DNA from: Pseudomonadales bacterium
Lineage (GTDB): Bacteria; Pseudomonadota; Gammaproteobacteria; Pseudomonadales; Azotimanducaceae
Length of the DNA stretch: 10,603 nucleotides
NCBI GenBank assembly: GCA_022448765.1
Contig: JAKUTI010000084.1
Span: 1 to 10,603 of the forward strand
Reading direction: 5' to 3'
Below are positions 1 to 6,265 of the stretch, one piece after another. Made by a program: the position numbers and the translations under genes. The notes under the pieces were generated by a model that saw only the letters and a list, made by a program, of their open reading frames with translations, made no database searches and was not told the DNA's origin. How positions within the stretch are numbered: the stretch's first letter is position 1; every line of letters begins with the position of its first letter.

Positions 1-539
1 AACACCATCTCGTCACCAACTGCCTCTCGAACGACCTGACATATCTCTATGTCGCTTTTGGGATCGGCATGGGGATGGATTTTGTACGCTGGCCATCCTT
101 GGTTTTTAAAGTGGACGGCCTCGTCAGCAAATTCTTGTGCCGTTGGGAACCAATCGGCGCTAGCGTACGCGGGGACTTTCGTTCGACACGAACCGAGTAG
201 TCGATGAATGGGAAGTCCGGCCGTTTTCCCTGCAATATCCCACAGCGCCACATCTACGGCGCCTATGACGGACGGGTGTATGCCACGGTGAGAGGGCCAC
301 AATTCATGCCATATCGCGCCGATATCGAGTGGGTTCTTTTCGAGTAGCCGTGGTTTTAAGCGCATCAGCTGGAGGGCCGACACGTCGCCTCCACCAAGAA
401 AGGCGTTACCTGTGATCCCTTCGTCAGTGTCGATCGCGACGATGCCTAGTTTTGTTTTTCCACCAAAACGCATGGTCGCGGTGCGCCATGGTTCCACTTC
501 CCAGCTGATCATGGTCAATTTGATGTTTGTAATTTGCAT
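1..539 (-). CDS. Mandelate racemase/muconate lactonizing enzyme family protein (enolase superfamily), 3' end cut by window edge
   Basis: The visible 179 codons form the N-terminal capping domain and the start of the barrel of an enolase-superfamily enzyme. Members abstract a proton alpha to a carboxylate using Mg2+, giving racemases, cycloisomerases or sugar-acid dehydratases. Seen: an N-terminal strand beginning MQITNIKLTMISWEVEP, a glycine-rich DTDEGITG turn (residues 37-44), the typical helix AVDVALWDIAGK near residues 94-105, and YKIHP at 152-156, which sits where the family carries its K-x-K or K-x-H catalytic lysine motif. The metal ligands and the second catalytic base lie beyond the window, so the subgroup and substrate cannot be named. 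The ATG at 539 is preceded by GGAGG (546-550) at a 6-base spacing, a strong ribosome binding site. It is the last visible gene of a co-directional run with the CoA-transferase 113 bases upstream, and a 7-base-arm inverted repeat lies in that gap. Family assignment is firm; specific function is unknown. Confidence 0.88.
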   Translation of the reverse strand, partial: MQITNIKLTMISWEVEPWRTATMRFGGKTKLGIVAIDTDEGITGNAFLGGGDVSALQLMRLKPRLLEKNPLDIGAIWHELWPSHRGIHPSVIGAVDVALWDIAGKTAGLPIHRLLGSCRTKVPAYASADWFPTAQEFADEAVHFKNQGWPAYKIHPHADPKSDIEICQVVREAVGDEMV

Positions 540-577
540 GCCTTTCCTCCGTTTTTTCCCTTCGCTATGTCAAGGAT

Positions 578-597
578 CCCGATCGGAAATGATCGGG
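578..597. promoter_or_regulatory. Perfect inverted repeat in leader of the enolase-superfamily gene
   Basis: CCCGATC (578-584) and GATCGGG (591-597) are exact reverse complements separated by 6 bases. No T-run follows on either strand, so it does not look like an intrinsic terminator. It lies 39-58 bases upstream of the ATG at 539. It could be an operator dyad or a small leader hairpin; this is inference from symmetry and position only. Confidence 0.3.
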
Positions 598-652
598 TAG
601 TTTACGGTAATCGTTGAGCAGAGGAGGGCCAGTCTAAATGCCTTTATTCCTC

Positions 653-1867
653 TTATGGGCCGTCTTGCTCGTTGGGCATTTCTATTCCGAACTCGGCCAG
701 TACTTCTGCATTGTGTGCCCCCAAGGTCGGTGGGGCGTGATAAAGCGTGGTTGGTGTCTCGCTGAATTTGATCGGATTGGCCGCAAGGCTGATATCCGGA
801 TTGTTGCCGCCGGGTTTGCAGGATTCCAGCATTTGGCGAGCCACGACGTGCGGATCGTCGAAAATATCGGCCATATTCTGGACGGGACCTGCAGGGATTC
901 CACCGTTTAGTTTTTCCATGATTTCCGCCCGGGTGAGTTGTGTCGTCCAAGCCCGGATTTGCTCCTCGATCCAATCCACGTGAACTAGGCGTGCGGCATT
1001 GGTAGCGCTACGCTCATCCGTCATAAGCTCGGGACGCTCCATCGCGGCACACAGCAGGTCCCAGTGGTGGGGCTGGACCGCGGCGATCGCGACGCGCCCG
1101 TCTTTGGTTGGGAATAAGTCGAAGGGGTAGAGCGTCATCGCGCGCTGTAGCCCTGCAGGATTTGGCTTGCCGGTGAAGCCATATTGCGCTACGGCGCTCT
1201 TTTGAAACGCTAGCATGGCATCGTACATTGACACGTCGAGAAACTGTCCTTTACCCGTTTGCTCCGCATGGTGGATCGCTGATACAACGCCAAGCGCCAT
1301 CAGCGTACCCGGGAAGATGTCGGCAAGCGCTGGGGTCACGAGGTTGTCGTTTGCGTGTACCAACCCCCCGAAGCTCTGTGCGGCCGCATCGAGGCATGGC
1401 CATTCAGCGTAGGGGCTCTCGCCAGTACGTGGATCGCCAAACCCCCGCACACAGGCGTAGATGATCTTCGGGTTCCGTCCCGCGATAACCTCATAACCTA
1501 GCCCGAGGCTATCCATGACACCGACCCGCATATTTTCGACGAGCGCGTGAGCTTGGTCGCAGAGTTGCAAGAAGACTTCTTTTTGCGCCTCATCTTTAAG
1601 GTCGAGGCAAACGCTCCTCTTGTTACGATTAACGGAGGCGAAGGGGGCTCCAAAGTCGGTCCCGGCGTCGCGATCCTCGTACGGCGATGCATGGTCGGGG
1701 AGAAATGGGGGAATATTGCGATAGCCATCGCCTCGTGGCGGCTCGACCTTAATGACGCGTGCCCCTAGATCAGCGAGGAGACTTGCACCAAAAGGTCCGG
1801 CGAGCGCCATCGTGCAGTCGATGACGGTCAGATCTTCAAGAGGTCCACGACGCGCAGTGTTGCTCAT
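653..1867 (-). CDS. CaiB/BaiF (family III) CoA-transferase
   Basis: A family III CoA-transferase moves CoA between carboxylic acids through an aspartyl mixed-anhydride/thioester intermediate in the cytoplasm. Seen in the 404-residue product: the N-terminal pattern LTVIDCTMALAGPFGA (about 13-28), the VIKVEPPRGD segment (38-47), the NRNKRSVCLDLK motif (80-91), the ALADIFPG segment whose Asp183 matches the catalytic aspartate region of the family, and GKGQFLDVSMYDAM (206-219). The length is normal for the family. An in-frame TTG at 1900 would add 11 residues; I chose the ATG at 1867 because it leads directly into the conserved N-terminus, although no good Shine-Dalgarno is visible at either. It is on the same strand as the phosphatase upstream (88-base gap) and the enolase-superfamily enzyme downstream, suggesting activation of an organic acid in a shared pathway. 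Family sure, substrate unknown; racemase members (AMACR type) of the same fold are an alternative. Confidence 0.9.
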   Translation of the reverse strand: MSNTARRGPLEDLTVIDCTMALAGPFGASLLADLGARVIKVEPPRGDGYRNIPPFLPDHASPYEDRDAGTDFGAPFASVNRNKRSVCLDLKDEAQKEVFLQLCDQAHALVENMRVGVMDSLGLGYEVIAGRNPKIIYACVRGFGDPRTGESPYAEWPCLDAAAQSFGGLVHANDNLVTPALADIFPGTLMALGVVSAIHHAEQTGKGQFLDVSMYDAMLAFQKSAVAQYGFTGKPNPAGLQRAMTLYPFDLFPTKDGRVAIAAVQPHHWDLLCAAMERPELMTDERSATNAARLVHVDWIEEQIRAWTTQLTRAEIMEKLNGGIPAGPVQNMADIFDDPHVVARQMLESCKPGGNNPDISLAANPIKFSETPTTLYHAPPTLGAHNAEVLAEFGIEMPNEQDGP

Positions 1868-1908
1868 GATTGCAGGTCCGATAGTTGTCCGAGCCTGCAA
1901 GTAGAGGG

Positions 1909-1944
1909 CTTATAGGTGGCGCGGGTCAAGCAGTCCGAGCCACC
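1909..1944 (-). promoter_or_regulatory. Dyad GGTGGC/GCCACC next to a -10-like box upstream of the CoA-transferase
   Basis: On the plus strand GGTGGC (1915-1920) and GCCACC (1939-1944) are exact reverse complements 18 bases apart. On the minus strand the second arm runs straight into TATAAG (1909-1914), five of six bases of a sigma-70 -10 box, about 40 bases before the ATG at 1867. No convincing -35 is present and no T-run follows the dyad. It may be an internal regulated promoter for the last two operon genes; weak evidence. Confidence 0.22.
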
Positions 1945-1955
1945 GCAAGGTCAAT

Positions 1956-2711
1956 TCATTGGGTTAGGAGGATTCCTCGGATTCTGTCGAAGGTTTTATC
2001 GGTGATTCCGATCCCTCGTAAATATTCGATGGGTCCGCCGTATCGTTGGTCCACTCCATCGAGGAAGTCTGTGATTGCAGTTTGAGGTACGCCGGCCGCA
2101 GTCATCATCGCTGAGCGAGTGAAGCCCTTCGGCAAACCAACATTTGTTTCTACGTAATGCACTTGACGTTCGACGTCGCGATTGGTCAGTAGATAGTCTG
2201 CGTCGATGGTGGGTCTGTCGACGCCAAGGATGGAAAGTAGAAAGGCGGTCGAGACGCCGGTTCGGTCTTTACCCGCTGTGCAGTGCAGGAGAATGGGGTA
2301 GCTCGCTTCGTCCGCAAGTATGTTGAAAAGGCGGATCCATACGTCCGGGCCTAGTTCTAAGTAACCGAGGTACCGTGCGCCTGAGATCCCCACGTCGCCG
2401 ACCAGTTGATTGAGCTTTTCAGAGCCGCCATCAGGTATCACCGCGAGATTTTCGTACCTTGCACCCAGGGCTTCGAAAGGACCACGGCCCTGTTCTCGAA
2501 TTTCGTCGGGACGACGAAGATCAATCTGGGTCGCGATCTCGAGTTCTTTTGCACGGTCGATGTCCGTTGACGTCATCCGGTCTTGACGACCAGCACGGTA
2601 ATATTTTCCCCAGCGGACCGTGCTGGCGTCAGTCGTTTTGTAACCGCCAATGTCTCGGAAATTGAAGCATGCTTCAAAAGGTAGGTGCCGATCCATGTAG
2701 TCGTCGATCAT
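1956..2711 (-). CDS. Tyrosine-phosphatase-superfamily protein (Y_phosphatase3 type)
   Basis: The 251-residue product carries the cysteine phosphatase signature HCTAGKDRTG at about 143-152, with Cys144 as the expected nucleophile and Arg150 as the phosphate-binding arginine. Upstream lie NFRDIGGYKT (17-26), YYRAGRQDRM (37-46) and IDLRRPDEI (63-71), which together are typical of the bacterial tyrosine/serine phosphatase family that acts on phosphoproteins, phosphoinositides or small phosphorylated metabolites. No signal peptide is seen, so it should be cytoplasmic. The start is uncertain: ATG at 2711 (chosen) or ATG at 2696, which lies just before RHLPFEACFNFRDIGG; neither has a clear ribosome binding site. 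It follows the oxygenase gene by only 12 bases and is probably translated from the same message. All catalytic residues are present, so it looks active. Its role inside a catabolic gene run is unexplained; dephosphorylation of a pathway intermediate is one possibility. Confidence 0.9.
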   Translation of the reverse strand: MIDDYMDRHLPFEACFNFRDIGGYKTTDASTVRWGKYYRAGRQDRMTSTDIDRAKELEIATQIDLRRPDEIREQGRGPFEALGARYENLAVIPDGGSEKLNQLVGDVGISGARYLGYLELGPDVWIRLFNILADEASYPILLHCTAGKDRTGVSTAFLLSILGVDRPTIDADYLLTNRDVERQVHYVETNVGLPKGFTRSAMMTAAGVPQTAITDFLDGVDQRYGGPIEYLRGIGITDKTFDRIRGILLTQ

Positions 2712-2723
2712 ATTTGTGCGTCG

Positions 2724-3668
2724 CTATTCGTAGAGCACGACGCATCGGACTTCGATGCTCTCGCGTCTTGGGGCCTTGGAGTCAAGATCGGGTGCGGTGA
2801 AAGCGGTATGAAAGCTAAAGGTGCATGGTGCGTCTGCGACGCCGTCTCCGCGTTCGCCAGACGATTGCGCCAGTGTCCCGGCTGAATCCCATTGCTTGAT
2901 CAAAAGCGCTTCGTCTCGGTTCATGGATGGGTAGGTAAGCCATCGATGGTTTATGGACGGACGAGCGAAGTAGTTTTCGCCGACGCGATCGGCGTAATGA
3001 ATTTCGAACACGACCAAGTCCTCGGGAACCACTGATCGGCCGTCGCATAACGCTAGGGCATCGGTTGCCACGGGAGCTTCACCTATGCTGCGCCAAAGAT
3101 TGATGATGGCGTAACGCGTCTCGCCAGCCAACGCGGACTCGGTTGCATCTTCGGGTAATAACGGTGTGTCTCCGAGGAGGTCGCGGAGCGTATCGTTCCC
3201 GGATGAAGGCTTCGTAAGGTCGAGTAGCCTCTGCGGCGCACTCGCGAGCGTATAGTCTCCGTGAGCCATGTGGGCTGGCCCTTGGACCTCTTGCCCGCTC
3301 TTGATCCGTCGTTGCTTCTCCTTACCGAGGGCCGAGCGAATGTTGTGATCGAATGCCGCGACGAAACTGGCCCCTGTGATTTCCTGGACAATCTCGGCAC
3401 ATTCGTCGTAGTAACCGTCAAGTACGGCCGTGTGATCGTAAAAATCACGTGTCGTATCGCTCGGTTTCTGAACCAGTTCAAATCCGTTCGATTCGCAGGT
3501 GGCTCCATCGATACGAGCGTTTGCGATAGAAATTTCACAGGTCTCTATCTCAATGCCGGCTCCACCGCTGTCGCTCCCGTCAGCGTTTCGGCGTGTGAGG
3601 ACTTGGCCATTTCGACGCAGTGACGGCGTCACAGTGCTCGCCAGGTAGTTGACGTTACCGGCGATCAC
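2724..3668 (-). CDS. CmcJ/NvfI-family non-haem iron oxygenase (AsaB-like hydroxylase/desaturase)
   Basis: The pattern of motifs matches the CmcJ/NvfI/AsaB family, Fe(II)/2-oxoglutarate-type enzymes first known from cephamycin 7-alpha-methoxylation and fungal meroterpenoid and aspergillic-acid pathways. Numbered from the chosen start: NVNYLA (5-10), FDHNIR (106-111), HGDYT (136-140) supplying a likely His-x-Asp iron pair, NLWRSI (190-195), LALCDGRSV (205-213), YPSMNRDEALLIKQWDS (246-262), FHTAF with His287 as possible third ligand, and RESIEVRCVVLY (302-313) near the C-terminus. The more usual HxDYT variant has Asn where Gly is here. An in-frame GTG at 3686 would add six residues; I chose GTG at 3668 because it overlaps the preceding stop as GTGA and begins just before the conserved N-terminal block. 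It follows the GST-like gene and precedes the phosphatase, pointing to translational coupling. Family assignment strong, substrate unknown. Confidence 0.85.
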   Translation of the reverse strand: MIAGNVNYLASTVTPSLRRNGQVLTRRNADGSDSGGAGIEIETCEISIANARIDGATCESNGFELVQKPSDTTRDFYDHTAVLDGYYDECAEIVQEITGASFVAAFDHNIRSALGKEKQRRIKSGQEVQGPAHMAHGDYTLASAPQRLLDLTKPSSGNDTLRDLLGDTPLLPEDATESALAGETRYAIINLWRSIGEAPVATDALALCDGRSVVPEDLVVFEIHYADRVGENYFARPSINHRWLTYPSMNRDEALLIKQWDSAGTLAQSSGERGDGVADAPCTFSFHTAFTAPDLDSKAPRRESIEVRCVVLYE

Positions 3669-4768
3669 GCGAGGTATTGGCGACACGCCGTGGCGTCAAG
3701 GATTTCGTTCAATGCGGCGTTGCTTGCCACGGCTTGATACTTTTGACGTATCACGCCAAGACTCCGGGCGTGGTACTTCTGCGGCTTTTGTGTCCAAGTG
3801 TTGCCTTTAAGCTCGAGGGTGAAGTCGTCGTCTCCATTCTCTATCGCAACCGAATTTGCGACGGTCCATGGCAGGAACAAGTTAGCCACTTGATCTTTGA
3901 TAAGGGGTACCAACGTGGGTGCGAGGACTTCCCAGGACTCGAAATCGCCTCGGACCTCTGGATTGAGCATGCGTTCCACCCACGCCCGGACGTTGGGGTT
4001 CTTATCGACCATGGCGCCCGCGGTCGGGTCACGACCGGCGTTGTAAATCTGCCCCCAAAGACCGAAATCTGCCATCGCCGGACGCTCGCCCATGAGATAC
4101 GTCCGGGATTTGAGATGTGGCTCAAGATGGCCCAGGGCGTCTTCTAACGACTGCGCAATCTGGGGTGCTGTGACCTTGTTCCCCCCAACGAACCAAACGC
4201 GAGGCACCATGCGTTCTCGGATTGCTGAGGCTGTGGCTTCGATATCTCCCCCGGAGCGCTCCGCGAACCGTCGAGATACGGCGACGGCATCGATTTCCTT
4301 CCACCATCGCATATGAAACATCCATTTGTTGCCCCATTCGTCGCCAAATTCTTCGAGCAGATCGCTCATGAAACGTGCGACTGGATCATCGGGGTAGACG
4401 GTTGGATCGGGCACCGCGGCTTCCATCTTCTCGATGATGGGCGTTGAGTCTTGCATACCGACTTCGTCCGGCGTGACGACTAAGGGGATCAGAGGCAATT
4501 TGGCATGTTGTGTGTAGAGCTCCGACGCTTGGGACCGCTCGAGCCACTGGTGCTCGAGTCCTTTGAAACGGAAATATGAGCGAACCTTCACGGAGTACGG
4601 CGATTCTTCTGAGCCGATGACGTGGTACATGAACTTTCCGGCGATGTGCGTTGCACTCATCAGTCTATGGCATTTCAAGACCGATTGTTTTGTTGATAAA
4701 TCCTGCAGGGAAGTAGGCGGATTGTTAATGACGTCGTTCGCTACCGTCTGAATGGGGTTCCTTTCCAT
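3665..4768 (-). CDS. Glutathione S-transferase-like protein with N- and C-terminal extensions
   Basis: The product (367 residues from the ATG at 4768) contains a thioredoxin-fold GST N-domain: SPYSVKVRSYFRFKG at 56-70, the cis-proline region LIPLVVTP near 93-100, and QDSTPIIEKME at 106-116, equivalent to the glutathione-binding E/D-S-T turn. A helical GST C-domain follows with RPAMADFGLWGQI (229-241), the family's N-capping/hydrophobic staple region. Beyond it lie about 90 further residues ending in a WTQKPQKYHARSLGVIRQKYQAV block (325-347), a tail also recalled from some long bacterial GST-family proteins. The first 46 residues before MYHVIGSEESPYS have no GST counterpart. ATGs at 4660 and 4630 are alternative starts; the 4768 start has a weak GGAG. 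The catalytic Ser/Tyr position is likely Ser56 or Tyr58. The stop overlaps the oxygenase start by four bases, so the two proteins probably serve one pathway, as conjugating enzyme, thiol-dependent isomerase or reductase. Confidence 0.82.
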   Translation of the reverse strand: MERNPIQTVANDVINNPPTSLQDLSTKQSVLKCHRLMSATHIAGKFMYHVIGSEESPYSVKVRSYFRFKGLEHQWLERSQASELYTQHAKLPLIPLVVTPDEVGMQDSTPIIEKMEAAVPDPTVYPDDPVARFMSDLLEEFGDEWGNKWMFHMRWWKEIDAVAVSRRFAERSGGDIEATASAIRERMVPRVWFVGGNKVTAPQIAQSLEDALGHLEPHLKSRTYLMGERPAMADFGLWGQIYNAGRDPTAGAMVDKNPNVRAWVERMLNPEVRGDFESWEVLAPTLVPLIKDQVANLFLPWTVANSVAIENGDDDFTLELKGNTWTQKPQKYHARSLGVIRQKYQAVASNAALNEILDATACRQYLA

Positions 4769-4987
4769 CGCGCTCCAGAACTCGTCGTTATCTTCGCGGG
4801 GGTTAGATCATTTCAGCGACTTTACACCCAGCCTATCAACGACGTTACTTACCTGTTGAAAAACGTGAAATATATGGCGTCTGCGCGCAAGGGCATTCGA
4901 CAATTACTCGGAGCGGACCTGCTTTTTCATACGGCGACGCCGGAACGGGACACCGATATGGAGAGATTCGCGCACGCTGTTGCGGCT

Positions 4988-6265
4988 TCAAAACTGCGAG
5001 GAATTCCGTGCTTCCTTTAAAGCGGCGTTGTCTGGCTGGATTCGCTCGAGTGTTTTCCATGCGTCGATGGCGGATTGAATCTTTCCCATGGAAGCGTAGA
5101 TCGTGCCGAGATTTAGGTAGGCTTGAGTTAACGCAGGATTCGTCGAAAGTGCGCTCTTAAAATGTTCCACGGCGCTACGGTGGTTACCTTGACGATAACG
5201 AAGAACGCCAAGGTTAAAGTGCGCGTGGCCATAGTTAGGATCTAATTTGAGCGCCTTGACTAGGTTGTTTTCGGCACGCTCTAGTTGACCTTCTGACATC
5301 AGAGCAAGACTTTGATTGCTCAAGATTTCAACGTCGTTTGGGTTCAGCGCCAGTCCGTTCTCAAAATACTCAAGAGCTTCAGCATATTGCCCGTGTCGTG
5401 CCAGCGCGTTTGCTAGGTTGCCGTAATCAAATGCCAAGCCTGGTCGGCGTGCCAGGACCTCTCGAAACGCTGATTCCGCCGCCTCGTAATTTCCCAACGC
5501 CGTCATGCGTTTCCCACGTGCGACAAACGAACCGGCGGCTTCGGAGAGGCGTTGCATTTCCTCGATAATGGGCGCGTTGAGAATGCGTGCGTGCGGGTAC
5601 GTTGCTGCCAATAATTCCGACGTCTCTGACGCATCCTCGTCTCCCAATCCCATCTGGACCTGGGCGAGAAGTGTGTAAATTTCTCGGTTTCGAGCGTCGA
5701 TCTCGCGGGCGTTCTGCAGGTGTCTTTGTGCAGCTTCTAGATCGTTATCGATGAACGCGATTCGAGCCAGACCGATGAGCCCGAAACCTTGATTGTCATC
5801 GATTTGGATAGCGACCTTGTACAGGTCTTGTGCGTTTTGGTACTGACCGTCGCGGAAAATCGCATCGGCGTACGCAATAGCGAGCGCGTAGTCATTTGGT
5901 TTTAACTCAAATGCTTTGGCGTAATGGGGTATTGCTTCATTCTTGCTCGAAGTCCGAAGTGCGGTGGCAGTCAGGTAGGGCCAGCGATAATCGGAAGGAT
6001 CCTGTTTTGCAGCCTCCTCATAGCAGTCGATGGCAGGTTCAATTAATCCATGAGCGTGCAACACCATTCCAAGTTGGCCCCAGGCCTTTGCTGAATGGGT
6101 ATTCTTTTCCAGATCGGCTTGGGTCGCATCGATAAGTTGTGCTACGGCGGCTTCCATATGGTCCGTTTGAATTTCCGGTATTTCAGCACCATGGATTTCA
6201 AGTTCTACCGCTAGGAGGAATAAAACAAATCCCAATCGGCTAACTGGACTAGGCCATCGGGTCAT
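4988..6265 (-). CDS. Exported tetratricopeptide-repeat (TPR) protein
   Basis: The 425-residue product begins with a basic start and a hydrophobic stretch (LGFVLFLLAVELEIHGA, about 11-27), consistent with a Sec signal peptide or an N-terminal anchor. The rest is helical TPR: units are visible near 59-92, 93-126, 127-160, 161-194, 245-276, 277-310, 311-344, 345-378 and 379-412, with typical G-x-x-x-x-A...Y/F...A...P-N/D spacing (for example GQYAEALEYFENGLALNPN). TPR arrays bind partner proteins; no enzymatic motif is present. A less regular stretch at about 195-244 may be a hinge. The ATG at 6265 overlaps the stop of the ASPIC/UnbV lipoprotein gene as ATGA, so expression is coupled. This pairing of a CRTAC1-like protein with a TPR protein recurs in many environmental bacteria, suggesting a scaffold or assembly partner in the periplasm. 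Precise role unknown. Confidence 0.9.
   Translation of the reverse strand: MTRWPSPVSRLGFVLFLLAVELEIHGAEIPEIQTDHMEAAVAQLIDATQADLEKNTHSAKAWGQLGMVLHAHGLIEPAIDCYEEAAKQDPSDYRWPYLTATALRTSSKNEAIPHYAKAFELKPNDYALAIAYADAIFRDGQYQNAQDLYKVAIQIDDNQGFGLIGLARIAFIDNDLEAAQRHLQNAREIDARNREIYTLLAQVQMGLGDEDASETSELLAATYPHARILNAPIIEEMQRLSEAAGSFVARGKRMTALGNYEAAESAFREVLARRPGLAFDYGNLANALARHGQYAEALEYFENGLALNPNDVEILSNQSLALMSEGQLERAENNLVKALKLDPNYGHAHFNLGVLRYRQGNHRSAVEHFKSALSTNPALTQAYLNLGTIYASMGKIQSAIDAWKTLERIQPDNAALKEARNSSQF

Noticed and set aside
568..573. TTGACA (minus strand) ahead of the enolase-superfamily gene
   Set aside because: A perfect -35 hexamer, but 17 bases further on the sequence is the GGAGG ribosome binding site, with no -10-like box, so it cannot form a normal promoter for this gene.
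570..974. Long minus-strand frame overlapping the CoA-transferase 3' end
   Set aside because: Arg/Ser/Gly-rich out-of-frame translation of a well-supported gene; it shows no domain.
1868..1900. TTG start at 1900 for the CoA-transferase
   Set aside because: The added 11 residues are not part of the conserved N-terminus, and an ATG at 1867 leads directly into it.
4845..5060. 71-codon minus-strand ORF before and into the TPR gene end
   Set aside because: Out of frame with the TPR protein, which is clearly real through its last codons; low-complexity Arg/Pro composition.
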